DNA of 64,000 bases from Campylobacter showae. Lineage in GTDB: Bacteria > Campylobacterota > Campylobacteria > Campylobacterales > Campylobacteraceae. Position 1 is the first letter of the stretch, and every line of letters begins with the position of its first letter. Positions 33,864-42,408 of the stretch are shown here, piece by piece. The stretch is from NCBI RefSeq assembly GCF_900699785.1, contig NZ_LR535679.1, forward strand, positions 868,001-932,000, in the 5' to 3' direction. The translations under genes and the position numbers were made by a program. The notes beneath the pieces are model-generated. The model saw only the letters and a list, made by a program, of their open reading frames with translations. It was not told the DNA's origin and did not search any database.

Positions 33864-35312
33864 TCACGCAAAACAGATCGCAAAAGTATCCGGCTTGGTC
33901 ATCTTTTTGATATTTTCCTTCGCCATAAACAGCTCCTTAGCGCCGTAAATTTGCAAAGTATGGTTAATAAACTCAAACTCCAGCTTCTTATGCGCGCAGT
34001 TTGCATCGAGATTTTTAGCAAGCGCAAGGATAAAACTCAGCCAGCGCACGACCTCTTCGCTAGGTAGCAGGTTTTTAAATCGCTCAAATTCGCTCGAACT
34101 TTTTTTGCCGTTTTGCGCGATGATCGCAGCGATAAGGCATTTTTGCGCATGCGAAAAGCCGTAGTTTAGGGCATTTAACACAAAAAACGCCGAGCTAGCA
34201 TGCTCGCCGTAAAATCCCAAGCACTGTGCCACGCTGTGTAGCCTCGCAGCCACGGCTAGCTCGCTCTCGTAGCGCCCATCAAGCCCGTGCAGCGGCTCTA
34301 GCGCGGCAAAGAGGTCTTTTGCGTATTTTACGATAGTTTTGTTATCGTCTAGCAAAAATCTATCCTGCAAGCTCCTCACGCTCGGATTAAAATTTGGCGA
34401 AAATTTGCGCGTCGGGCGCAAGATATCGCTCAAAAATACGCCCTCTCTAAAGCCCGCGCCGCTAGTATAGATGTTTTGCGCGCCGACAGCGTCCACCGCG
34501 CCTAAAAATATAAGTGCGCCCTCTCTAATCGTGTCGAATCGGTCCTTTTTGATACCGAATTTTCCAAGTTCTAACACGCTCGCCCGAGCTAAATTTTCGA
34601 TGAAGTTTTTGTGGTTTTGAAATTTGTAGGCAAAGTTGTGCACAGTTTTTAGCGGATAGTCTTGCGCCGACATGATAGCCGAAGATATCGCGCGCAGGCT
34701 ACCGCCGATAGCGACTAGGTTTTTGCTTTTAAAATTTTTAGGTAAACTTTTAAACGCCTCTTTGATAAAAGGCGCTGCGGCGTTTAAATTTTTCTTATCG
34801 AAAAATAGCTCCTTTAGCCGCACCGTACCTAAATTTAACGACACGGCGTCTACTATCTTGCCACCGCTAACAAGCGCTAGCTCCGCAGAGCCCCCGCCGA
34901 TATCAAGCGTCACGAACTCCTCTAGCGGCTCGAGTAAATTTAACGCCGCCACGCCGCCAAACGTCGCCTCGTCCTTGCCGCTAACGACTTTTAAATTTAT
35001 CCCGAGCTCCTTGCGCGCCATGCTTATGAGCAGGCCGGCATTCGGAGCGTCGCGCAGAGCCGAGGTGCCCATGGCAAAAATTTTCGAGCATTTGTAGTTT
35101 TGTGCAATATTTTTAAACTCGCTAAGCGCCTCGCAGGCCTTTTGCATCGACCTTTGGGCGATCTCGCCGCCGTGCTCGTACGCGCCCTCGCCCAGGCGCA
35201 CCTTCATCTTAAATTCGCCGATGATGTGAAATGCGTAGCGCGAAGTCTTCTCAAAAATCGCCATTCGCATCGAATTTGAGCCTAGATCTATGACGGCGGT
35301 TCGTTTTGCCAT
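33864..35312 (-). CDS. Ppx/GppA family phosphatase (exopolyphosphatase / pppGpp phosphohydrolase)
   Basis: 482 residues. The N-terminal actin-like ATPase fold is evident: VIDLGSNSMRMAIFE, TSALRDAPNAG, VTLDIGGGSAELALV and LVAIGGSLRAI. An HD-like helical region follows (LDGRYESELAVAARLHSVAQ...). The family hydrolyses polyphosphate or pppGpp and affects the stringent response; which activity dominates is unknown. It is coupled directly to the upstream histidine kinase (stop of one adjoins start of the other) in a cosR-HK-ppx run. Confidence 0.9.
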   Translation of the reverse strand: MAKRTAVIDLGSNSMRMAIFEKTSRYAFHIIGEFKMKVRLGEGAYEHGGEIAQRSMQKACEALSEFKNIAQNYKCSKIFAMGTSALRDAPNAGLLISMARKELGINLKVVSGKDEATFGGVAALNLLEPLEEFVTLDIGGGSAELALVSGGKIVDAVSLNLGTVRLKELFFDKKNLNAAAPFIKEAFKSLPKNFKSKNLVAIGGSLRAISSAIMSAQDYPLKTVHNFAYKFQNHKNFIENLARASVLELGKFGIKKDRFDTIREGALIFLGAVDAVGAQNIYTSGAGFREGVFLSDILRPTRKFSPNFNPSVRSLQDRFLLDDNKTIVKYAKDLFAALEPLHGLDGRYESELAVAARLHSVAQCLGFYGEHASSAFFVLNALNYGFSHAQKCLIAAIIAQNGKKSSSEFERFKNLLPSEEVVRWLSFILALAKNLDANCAHKKLEFEFINHTLQIYGAKELFMAKENIKKMTKPDTFAICFA

Positions 35313-36602
35313 TTATTTGCCTTTATTATTTTTATTTATCGCTAAAGTAAGGGTCGAGATCGCGCCGCTGTGCCCGTCGGTGCGGTTTTTGATAGACACC
35401 GAGCCGCCAAGAGCCTGAGCCGCGCCCTTGGCTAGAAATAGCCCGAGTCCCGCTCCGCCCTTATCGCCGAAACGCTTAAACGGCGCAAAAAGGTCCTTGC
35501 TCTCGTCGATGCCGCAGCCCTCATCTACGACCTCGATAATAAATTCGTTTTCGCTAAGGCGCGAGCGTAGCGTGATCACGGCGCCGCGAGGAGAAAATTT
35601 GATCGCATTTTGGACGAAATTTTGGATAACGTGCGTTAAAAGCGTCGTTTGCAGCGTCATCTCAAGACTACTCGGCGCAAAATCGGTCGCAATATCCTTG
35701 CCTTCGCCGCGAGCTAAAATTTTAAAATTATTCGCAGATTGATTTAAAAACTCGATGATATCGATGCGCACGGCCTCCTCAAACTGCGCGCCCTCCTGCC
35801 GCCCGATCTCTAGGATCGAGCTTATCATTTTGTTCATCTGATTGATGGCTTCGTTATTGTTTTTTAGCACTTCGATATATTTTTCGCTCTCGCGCGGCTT
35901 TATTAGCGTGACTTCGTTTTTGGTTTTCATTACAGCAAGCGGCGTTTTTAGCTCGTGAGCGACGCCAACGAAAAGTTCTTTTTGATAAAGCACAAAGGTC
36001 TGAATTCGCTCGATTAGGCGGTTTAGACTTTTGCCTAGCGGTTTAAACTCGGGCGGTAACTCGTCAAGGCTCACCGCCTGCAAAAATCTCTCGTTTAAAT
36101 TTGTCATTTTTCTGCTTAAAATTTTAATCGGCACAAGCAGCATCCGCGATAAAAATAGCACGTAAAAAATGACTAAAAGTATCGACGTGGCGTTTACCAT
36201 GATGATGTCGATTAAAATTTGATCTATAAGCTTGCTTTGATGGGTGGTTTCTTTAGTTAGCGCTACGCTGATATCGTCCATATACGGGTAAAATAACGTC
36301 AAATAGGTCTTTTGCCCGAGCTTTTCCGTGACAAAATAAGGCGATACGGTCTTGCCCTCGACGAGCTTTGCCCTCGTGGGACTATCGTTTAGCGTGAAGT
36401 ATTCAAACGGTTTTTGTACTTTAGATAAATTTGCGCTCGTGGATAAAATTTTAGCTTCGTATGCGAGCGATTGCGAGATACCCTCGTATATCGTAACCTT
36501 GATATACTGATATAAAAGAACGGAGATGATGAGAATTAGCATCGTAGAAGCCGATGCTAATTGCACTATAAACCTAAATCTTAGGCTTTTTTGGGAAAGC
36601 AA
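35313..36602 (-). CDS. Sensor histidine kinase adjacent to the CosR-type regulator
   Basis: 429 residues. Two transmembrane helices (about residues 11-33 and 130-152) enclose a periplasmic sensor of about 95 residues. A HAMP-like region follows, then the dimerisation box with H216 (VGVAHELKTPLAVM), N-box (HVIQNFVQNAIKFSP), G1 box (VDEGCGIDES) and G2 box (GGAGLGLFLAKGAAQALGG). All residues for autophosphorylation look intact. It overlaps the response regulator by 22 bases, so the pair is a canonical two-component system. The signal is unknown. Confidence 0.92.
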   Translation of the reverse strand: MLSQKSLRFRFIVQLASASTMLILIISVLLYQYIKVTIYEGISQSLAYEAKILSTSANLSKVQKPFEYFTLNDSPTRAKLVEGKTVSPYFVTEKLGQKTYLTLFYPYMDDISVALTKETTHQSKLIDQILIDIIMVNATSILLVIFYVLFLSRMLLVPIKILSRKMTNLNERFLQAVSLDELPPEFKPLGKSLNRLIERIQTFVLYQKELFVGVAHELKTPLAVMKTKNEVTLIKPRESEKYIEVLKNNNEAINQMNKMISSILEIGRQEGAQFEEAVRIDIIEFLNQSANNFKILARGEGKDIATDFAPSSLEMTLQTTLLTHVIQNFVQNAIKFSPRGAVITLRSRLSENEFIIEVVDEGCGIDESKDLFAPFKRFGDKGGAGLGLFLAKGAAQALGGSVSIKNRTDGHSGAISTLTLAINKNNKGK

Positions 36603-37252
36603 AACCTATACCCGCGTCTTCTGACCGTCTCGATAGTCGAGATGTTTAACGGTTTATCCATTTTTTGGCGGATTTGATTGATTGCTACTTCGATTACGTT
36701 TGGAGTTACGAGCTCAGGCTCCTCCCAGATCGCGTCTAGTAGTTGCTCTTTGCTGACGATTTGATCGCTGTGGCGCGCAAGGTGAGTTAGCACCTCAAAC
36801 GGTTTGCCTTTTAGCTCGATATCTTGACCTAGATAGGTGATTTTCTCCTCGTCCGGATCGATGATAAGGTCGTCTATTTTGATAACGTTCGTACCGCCGA
36901 AGCGCAGTCTTGCTTCTATTCTAGCTACCAAAACGTCGAAATCAAACGGCTTTTTGATATAGTCGTCCGCACCAGCTCTAAATGCCTTAACTTCGCTATC
37001 TTTATCGTCTTTAGCAGATAGCACGACTACTGCGGTGCGCGGAGATTTGTGTTTGATGATGTTGATCAGATCCACGCCGTCGCCGTCCGGAAGCATCCAG
37101 TCAGTCAAAACCAAGTCGTAATTTCTAATACCGATGTAGTATTCGGCATCCTTGAAATTCTCCGAGCTGTCGGTCTGATAGCCGAACTCTTGCAAGCCCT
37201 CGGCGATGGTTTTGTTTAGAGTTACCTCATCTTCAACTATTAAAATTCTCAT
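36581..37252 (-). CDS. cosR: CosR-type OmpR-family response regulator
   Basis: 223 residues. The DNA-binding domain (DDLIIDPDEEKITYLGQDIELKGKPFEVLTHLARHSDQIVSKEQLLDAIWEEPELVTPNVIEVAINQIRQKMDKP...) is nearly identical, as recalled, to Campylobacter jejuni CosR, the essential regulator of oxidative stress genes. The receiver keeps the acidic pocket (VEDE) and D51 in LTDWMLPDG, the phosphorylation site that C. jejuni CosR appears to lack. It also has LSAKDD and the YIKKPF lysine. With the overlapping kinase downstream it is probably phosphorylated. folB and plsY lie upstream as in C. jejuni. Confidence 0.92.
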   Translation of the reverse strand: MRILIVEDEVTLNKTIAEGLQEFGYQTDSSENFKDAEYYIGIRNYDLVLTDWMLPDGDGVDLINIIKHKSPRTAVVVLSAKDDKDSEVKAFRAGADDYIKKPFDFDVLVARIEARLRFGGTNVIKIDDLIIDPDEEKITYLGQDIELKGKPFEVLTHLARHSDQIVSKEQLLDAIWEEPELVTPNVIEVAINQIRQKMDKPLNISTIETVRRRGYRFCFPKKA

Positions 37253-37279
37253 TTTTTCCCTTCAGTGAAATTTGATGGG

Positions 37280-37285
37280 ATTGTA
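37280..37285 (-). promoter_or_regulatory. -10 element upstream of cosR
   Basis: Complement of 37280-37285 reads TACAAT, 28 bases before the cosR ATG, in the 73-base gap after folB. Suggests an independent cosR promoter. Confidence 0.45.
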
Positions 37286-37325
37286 GCATAAATTAAGCAA
37301 GATTTCAAGATACTTTAAAAAAAAT

Positions 37326-37640
37326 TTAATATTTAAACTCAGCTCTTGCGCCAACCGTCGCATTTTTGACGATCTCGATTTTTAAAATTTCCATTTTTAA
37401 AAAGCTAAGCGAGCTAAATTTTTCCTTCAACTTTTTCGCGCAAATTTCAAGCGAGCTCTCCACGGTGCCAAATTTCTCCAGCGCGTAAATTTCCTCGATC
37501 AAATTTATCATTTCCACGTAGTCTATAAACTCGCCGCTTTCAAATTCCGCGCTCACTCTTACCTTCTGCGGAGTCACGCGCTCGAAATCAAGCAGCCCGA
37601 TGATCGTGCTAAATTCGTAATCTCTGATAATCGTCGTCAA
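37326..37640 (-). CDS. folB: Dihydroneopterin aldolase
   Basis: 104 residues, slightly short for the family (about 120). The opening MTTIIRDYEFSTIIGLLDFERVTPQKVRVSAEF is a diverged FolB start. It cleaves 7,8-dihydroneopterin to 6-hydroxymethyl-dihydropterin in folate synthesis. The tetramer-forming T-fold is suggested by the EF..VE..SLEICAKKLKEKF segment. The neighbourhood plsY-folB-cosR equals C. jejuni Cj0357c-Cj0355c. It overlaps plsY by 4 bases. Confidence 0.8.
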   Translation of the reverse strand: MTTIIRDYEFSTIIGLLDFERVTPQKVRVSAEFESGEFIDYVEMINLIEEIYALEKFGTVESSLEICAKKLKEKFSSLSFLKMEILKIEIVKNATVGARAEFKY

Positions 37641-38251
37641 ATGACGCGCTTTTCTTGCCCGGTTATCAGGCGTTTGATGTTTGGCAGGTGCTTATAAACG
37701 ACCAAAAACGCGATCAAAAATATCGGTGCATAGGAGTCGATGTCGGGAATCTGCGGCTGCAACGCAAAAGTCGCTACGATAAACGCCGCAAGCGCGGCTA
37801 GCGAGGCAAGCGATGAGATTTTAAGCAGTTTGCCGACGACAAACCAAACCCCAAGCGCGATAGCGATCTCAAGCGGTAAAAAGACCGCCAAAACGCCCGC
37901 GCCTGTGGCTATGCCCTTACCGCCTTCAAATTTTAAAAACGGCGAATAGCAGTGTCCGAGCACCGAAAGTACCGCCATCGCCCAAAGCGTCGCTGGAGCT
38001 AGGCCTAAAAATTTCGCGATTAGTATCGGCAATACGCCCTTTAAAACGTCGCAAACTACGGTCAAAATCGCGATCTTTTTAGCGAGTTTGGGATCTTTTT
38101 GCTTTAGCACGCGCAAGACGTTGGTCGCGCCGATGCTGCCGCTACCTTCGCTTCTGATGTTCACTCCGCCGAAGATATAAGCCAAAATCACGCCCGAGGG
38201 GATACCGCCTAGCAGATACGCCGCGGCGTAAGCTATCAAATTTTCGTTCAT
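37637..38251 (-). CDS. plsY: Glycerol-3-phosphate acyltransferase PlsY
   Basis: 204 residues with five hydrophobic helices. The three conserved motifs are present: GSGSIGATNVLR near residue 35, GHCYSPFLKFEGGKGIATGAG near residue 105, and a C-terminal KHLPNIKRL. PlsY transfers the acyl group from acyl-phosphate, produced by PlsX (encoded at 44501), to glycerol-3-phosphate in the membrane. It is the first gene of the plsY-folB pair. Confidence 0.95.
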   Translation of the reverse strand: MNENLIAYAAAYLLGGIPSGVILAYIFGGVNIRSEGSGSIGATNVLRVLKQKDPKLAKKIAILTVVCDVLKGVLPILIAKFLGLAPATLWAMAVLSVLGHCYSPFLKFEGGKGIATGAGVLAVFLPLEIAIALGVWFVVGKLLKISSLASLAALAAFIVATFALQPQIPDIDSYAPIFLIAFLVVYKHLPNIKRLITGQEKRVI

Positions 38252-38428
38252 TTTTTATCCTGATTTTTGTTTCGATCTCGCAATATTAATTAAATTCGGC
38301 TGATTTTTTGATAAATCGGTCGTTTTAAAGGGCGGTAAATTTGTAAATTTCACTTGAGTAAACCCGCAACTTTAAGATGCTAAATTTGATTTAGTCAAAA
38401 TTTGGTGTTTCGAGCCAAGCTTCTTTGC
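38252..38428. other. Upstream region of plsY
   Basis: AT-rich sequence of 177 bases with several AAATTT hexamers before the repeat element begins at 38429; no gene seen. Confidence 0.5.
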
Positions 38429-38460
38429 GCAAAAAACAACCGTTTGAGGTTGTTTTTTGC
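38429..38460. terminator. 13-bp-stem terminator-like hairpin in copy 2
   Basis: Perfect stem GCAAAAAACAACC / GGTTGTTTTTTGC with loop GTTTGA. Compared with 27333-27364, an A-T/T-A position is replaced by a paired C and G, keeping the stem. Confidence 0.75.
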
Positions 38461-39071
38461 TTTGTTGTAAAAAAAAGGGGGGGGTGGGGGCTTGAATTAC
38501 GCTCTGCTCTGCTTCACGCTTTGCGTTCGCAGCTTTTGGGGAAGCAGTTGCGAGCGTAGCGGTCTCTTCTTGCTTGCAAACTGCTTTGGCAGAGCAAAGC
38601 GACGATAGCGAACAGCGAAGCTAAACAAAAAACTCCTTTTGTATCCACCTTTCTCTTTTTCTTGGGAGAGGAAAGGGTTTTACTTCGCCTGTGGCTCGCA
38701 GCGATACAAAAGAGCTTCCTTTCATATTAAACTTTTGTTTTTTCTTGGGTGGCGGAAGGGGTTTCTGCTTACGAAGCGTCGCCCCTTCCGCCCCCAAACC
38801 CCCACCAACCCCACTGCACGTGAGATGTTGCTGCGCTATGCGCAGTTTTATCCGGCGCTATCGCGCTACAAATTTTAAATTTACGTTTTTAGGGTGCGGG
38901 TCTCGGTGGGTAAATTTTGCAAATTTGACTTCAAATTTGAGCGTAAAACGATAAGGCGAAGTATTTTTGTTCTAGACGAGGCGCTTTTAAATTTGGCGAC
39001 GGGAGTTACCTCGTCGGTAATGACCGAGCCAAATTTAAAAGTAACGAAGTATAGGGCAAAAAGACAAGCCG
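38429..39071. repeat. Dispersed structured element, copy 2 (partner 27333-27690)
   Basis: It begins with the hairpin GCAAAAAACAACC (38429-38441) / GGTTGTTTTTTGC (38448-38460), then eight A (38469-38476) and eight G (38477-38484), then GTGGGGG-type sequence. A longer middle (about 38490-38870) holds further hairpins. The conserved 3' module is 38874-39071, with CTTTTAAATTTGGC (38984-38997) pairing GCCAAATTTAAAAG (39028-39041) around a TTACC/GGTAA hairpin. It ends in GACAAGCCG, 6 bases from the stop of the HerA-like gene. Confidence 0.85.
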
Positions 39072-39077
39072 TTAAAT

Positions 39078-41387
39078 TTATTTCCAAAGAAGATATAGCT
39101 TTTCGTCATAAATATCACTACTCTTCGGCCCCACCTCCACCTCCGTCACTTCTATGTTTTGCGCGTCGTTTTTGGCTTTTAGCGCGCTCGCGTCTTCTTC
39201 AAATTTCGCCATCAGCTCCTCGATCTGCGCGTTTAGCTGGGCGACTTCTTGCTCGCTTAGTTTGACGTCGCTGCGCTCTTTTAGCACGCTGTTTGCCGAG
39301 CGCGCGGAGATCGCGACCTTACCGATGTTGCCGCTACTTAGCAGCCCCTTGCCAAATATCGCGCCCAAAATGCTAGCTCCCACCGAGATCGCAGTCTCGA
39401 TCCCCTTGCTTTTAAAGTCCCGCTGCTCTTTTTCCAGCTTTGCCACCGAGCGGTTTAGTTTCTCCTCTAGGCGCGCTTTTTGTTTGTCGAATTCCGCCGT
39501 GAGCTTGGCCGTTTGCGCCTCTAAAATTTCGTTGCATTTATCGGCCAAACGCACGTAAAACTCCTCCTTGCTCTCGCCCGGCGCCGAGCTTAAATTTAGC
39601 GCGCTAAAGAGCCTAAGTTTGTAGTTTCTATAGATAAATTCTTTGAAATTTTTAGTTAGATCTTTGAAATTTTTAGCTCCGGCGACAAAGCCTGGCAGCG
39701 GCGCGTACGAGAGCTTGAAATTCGGCTCTGTAACCGCAACAAAATGCATATTTTCGCTAGCTTCGCTCCAGTCGGCGCTTTTTTGAGCTTCATCCAGCCT
39801 TAGCGTGAAATTTACCTCGCGCACCTCGTCAAGCCCCTTTTTAGCGTCGTAAAATCGCACTTTGGCTTCGCCGTAAAGATACCCCTCCAGCTCGCCGCCC
39901 TCGTGTAAATTCGAGCTTGCGGCGTAAAGCTGAGCGATGTCCGGCGACAGCACCGGCTTGGCGGCGAAATTTAAGCTTTTTGCCGAGCTTGATCCGCCCA
40001 AATTTGACCCGCTCTTTTGCTCTTTCATCAAATTTGAAATCTGCTCTCGGCTAAGCGGTCCTTTTAGGTAGCTCAGAGCCCAGCGCGTCGAGATGACGGA
40101 CAGCCCGTCCTCGTGGATGTTTTTTAGTAGGAAGTTGCGCTTTTGCAAATTTGAGATGAGATTTTCTATCTCGCCCTTATCCATCGCAGAGCCCGCGAGT
40201 CCCGTCATACCGTCGATCACGCGCGCTTTGTCCTGCGCGGTTTGCAAGCGCCCGATGAACCACGTGCCGATGTTGCTAAGACCTTTGTAGTCAAGGTCGA
40301 CCGGGTTTTGAGTGCTAAGTATCACGCCAAGGCCGTGTGCGCGGGCTTGCTTTAGTAGCGTAAGCATCGGGGTTTTAGACGGCGGATTGCCGTTTGGCGG
40401 GAAAAATCCGAAAATCTCGTCCATATAAAGCACGGCGCGAAGCGAGCTCGTACCCTCGGTCTTGCGCATCCACGCGATGATCTCGTTTAGCAGCAGCGTC
40501 ACGAAAAACATCCTCTCGCTGTCTTTTAGGTGCGAGATGGTAAAGATATTGCACTTTGCCTTGCCGTTTGCGTTAAAAAGCATCTTTGAGATGTCTAGCC
40601 GCTCGCCGCTCAGCCACGCGCGAAAGTCAGGGCTTGCTAGCAACGTGTTGATCTTAACCGCTAGTTTCATGCGATCGGAGCTTGGATAAAATTTCTCCAC
40701 GTCAAATACGCCGATCTTAGCAAACGGAGGCGTCGCGATAAAGCCGATGAGCTCCTCTAGGCTCACGTCCGCGCCCTGGCCAAATTTATCGATAAAAATG
40801 TTTGAGATGAGCAGGTGTTCTTTTGAGTTTACGTCGTTTTCTATGCCAACGAGCGAGAGCACGGAGCTAGCCAGAGAGCCTACGTACTCGCTAAACTCCT
40901 CGCTGCCTGCATCTAAATTCGGGCGCGCAAAATCGCCCAGCAGCGCCACGCCGACGCCGCTACTGCTCTTTGGCGTGTAAATTTTTAGCTCGGCGCTATC
41001 TTTAAAAAGCCCTACGCGCTCCAAGCTCTGAAACGAGCCCTCGATACCGTTTTTCCACGTCTGCGCTTCGCTAGCGGCAAACTCATCCGCGCTCATGCCC
41101 TTGTTTTGCGCTTCGTTTTCATCGACGTAGGGCGCAAAATCCTGCGCGCTCATCTGCGGGAACGCTAAGGCGAGGTTGGTCATATCGCCTTTTGGGTCGA
41201 TTATAAAGGTCGGGATATTATCGATGCAGGCTTCTTCTAGGATGCTGATACCAAGGCCCGTTTTACCGCTACCGGTCATTCCGATGATGGCTGCGTGCGT
41301 CGTGAGGTCCTTGTTTTTGTAAAAAAACGGCTCTTTGTTTTTGAGGCCGACGTAAAATAGCTTTAAATTTTCTTGGATGGTTTTCAT
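39078..41387 (-). CDS. HerA/VirB4-like P-loop ATPase, function unknown
   Basis: 769 residues. Walker A is GMTGSGKTGLG (about residues 36-46) with FIIDPKGDMTNLA following, and Walker B is AVLYMDEIFGFFPP. STQNPVDLDYKGLSNIGTWFIGRL is the arginine-finger/sensor region seen in HerA-type and conjugation ATPases. The C-terminal third is predicted coiled coil (FDKQKARLEEKLNRSVAKLEKEQRDFKSK..., SEQEVAQLNAQIEELMAKFEEDASALKAK) separated by a short glycine-rich hydrophobic part. No NurA or conjugation genes are nearby. It may act on DNA or as a membrane-linked translocase; neither is shown. Confidence 0.75.
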   Translation of the reverse strand: MKTIQENLKLFYVGLKNKEPFFYKNKDLTTHAAIIGMTGSGKTGLGISILEEACIDNIPTFIIDPKGDMTNLALAFPQMSAQDFAPYVDENEAQNKGMSADEFAASEAQTWKNGIEGSFQSLERVGLFKDSAELKIYTPKSSSGVGVALLGDFARPNLDAGSEEFSEYVGSLASSVLSLVGIENDVNSKEHLLISNIFIDKFGQGADVSLEELIGFIATPPFAKIGVFDVEKFYPSSDRMKLAVKINTLLASPDFRAWLSGERLDISKMLFNANGKAKCNIFTISHLKDSERMFFVTLLLNEIIAWMRKTEGTSSLRAVLYMDEIFGFFPPNGNPPSKTPMLTLLKQARAHGLGVILSTQNPVDLDYKGLSNIGTWFIGRLQTAQDKARVIDGMTGLAGSAMDKGEIENLISNLQKRNFLLKNIHEDGLSVISTRWALSYLKGPLSREQISNLMKEQKSGSNLGGSSSAKSLNFAAKPVLSPDIAQLYAASSNLHEGGELEGYLYGEAKVRFYDAKKGLDEVREVNFTLRLDEAQKSADWSEASENMHFVAVTEPNFKLSYAPLPGFVAGAKNFKDLTKNFKEFIYRNYKLRLFSALNLSSAPGESKEEFYVRLADKCNEILEAQTAKLTAEFDKQKARLEEKLNRSVAKLEKEQRDFKSKGIETAISVGASILGAIFGKGLLSSGNIGKVAISARSANSVLKERSDVKLSEQEVAQLNAQIEELMAKFEEDASALKAKNDAQNIEVTEVEVGPKSSDIYDEKLYLLWK

Positions 41388-41488
41388 AAAATTTCCTTGT
41401 AAATTTTGGGCTATTTTACTGATTTTTGATTAAATTTCGGGTGAAGCCGGGAGGATAAATTTGAAAGCGAGGCGGGTAGAATTAAAAT

Positions 41489-41512
41489 AAGGCAAGCGCG
41501 AGGCTCGCCTTT
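41489..41512. terminator. Terminator of the PilZ gene
   Basis: AAGGCAAGC / GCTCGCCTT stem (one bulge) flanked by complementary A- and T-rich sequence, 17 bases past the PilZ stop on the minus strand. Confidence 0.6.
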
Positions 41513-41528
41513 TAATTTTGCGTTAAAT

Positions 41529-42251
41529 TTATTGGTAAGTTTTTAGCTGCTCTTTGAGCTCTTCGAGGGTTTCTTTTACACGCTTGTCGGTAAATTTTAC
41601 GATATTTTGATGCGCGTTTTGCTTGTTCATCACTTGGCAGCAGTATCTCATAGCGCCTTTGTATTTTAGCGCCGTAACTAGCTTTAGATCGATATCGACA
41701 TCCACTTTTTCGCAAGATCCGTTTTCGCAGTCGGAAAGTCCGAGTTCAAATTTAGCATTTACCTGCTCGCCGTCCCTAAACTCTCCGTCATCGGCGCTAA
41801 CGACGCCGAGTCCACCCTCGGAGATATCGTATAAATTCCCCTGCACTGCGCTGCCGTTTTGAGCAAGAGAGACCTTGGTATAGCGGTTTGGATAGACGCG
41901 TTGATATTTTCGCAAATTTGCATGCAGGTTGTGCATGTAGATAAAATCTCTAAGCGTCACGGTCAAATTTGACAAATCAAATCCCGCGATATCGGCTCTT
42001 AAATTTTCGGCAAAATACTCGTCGCGCACGATGTAGGCGTTTTTTTCCTCTTTCATGGCTAAAATTTGCTCTAGCGTTACCTTGCAAACCACGGTCTCAT
42101 CCTCGACGGCTATCACGCTACCTTGACACTCAACCTTTACGCCGTTGTATAAATTTAAAAAATGAATTTGATGATTGTCTTTTAGAGCCCTTGAAAATAC
42201 GCTAATAGCGCCTTCTAAGATCATAGAACCGCTGTTATCAGTGTTGATCAT
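41529..42251 (-). CDS. PilZ domain protein, probable cyclic-di-GMP receptor
   Basis: 240 residues. The central PilZ domain has the RxxxR-type box (RKYQRVYPNRYTKV, about residue 114) and the D/NxSxxG box (LYDISEGGLGVV), the two c-di-GMP contact motifs. An N-terminal domain of about 110 residues resembles the YcgR-type N-terminal fold. Such proteins adjust motility or adhesion. It is a single gene with its own terminator. Confidence 0.82.
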   Translation of the reverse strand: MINTDNSGSMILEGAISVFSRALKDNHQIHFLNLYNGVKVECQGSVIAVEDETVVCKVTLEQILAMKEEKNAYIVRDEYFAENLRADIAGFDLSNLTVTLRDFIYMHNLHANLRKYQRVYPNRYTKVSLAQNGSAVQGNLYDISEGGLGVVSADDGEFRDGEQVNAKFELGLSDCENGSCEKVDVDIDLKLVTALKYKGAMRYCCQVMNKQNAHQNIVKFTDKRVKETLEELKEQLKTYQ

Positions 42252-42376
42252 TTAGAGGTTTCCCTTCTGCGAGATTTTAGAAATTGCCTCTATTATAGTA
42301 AATTTATTTTGTTTTTAGTTTAAATTTTTTGCGTATTTCGTTAAAAATTTTGTGAAGTGAGTAAAAAGAGGGAGAA

Positions 42377-42396
42377 AAGGGCGAGAGCTCGCCCTT
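42377..42396 (-). terminator. Terminator of ahpC
   Basis: AAGGGCGA (42377-42384) pairs with TCGCCCTT (42389-42396) with a 4-base loop. On the minus strand a T-rich run follows. It lies 12 bases past the ahpC stop. Confidence 0.75.
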
Positions 42397-42408
42397 AAAT
42401 TTGGATGA

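Noticed and set aside
38639-38954. Two overlapping open frames of 79 and 87 codons on the plus strand
   Set aside because: They lie inside the repeat element, overlap in different frames, are rich in Pro, Phe and Arg, and lack ribosome sites. They follow from the hairpins and G/C tracts and are unlikely to be genes.
38881-39265. Open frames on both strands across the repeat end and the HerA-like 3' end
   Set aside because: They overlap the conserved stem structure and the antisense of a clear gene, with no recognisable product.
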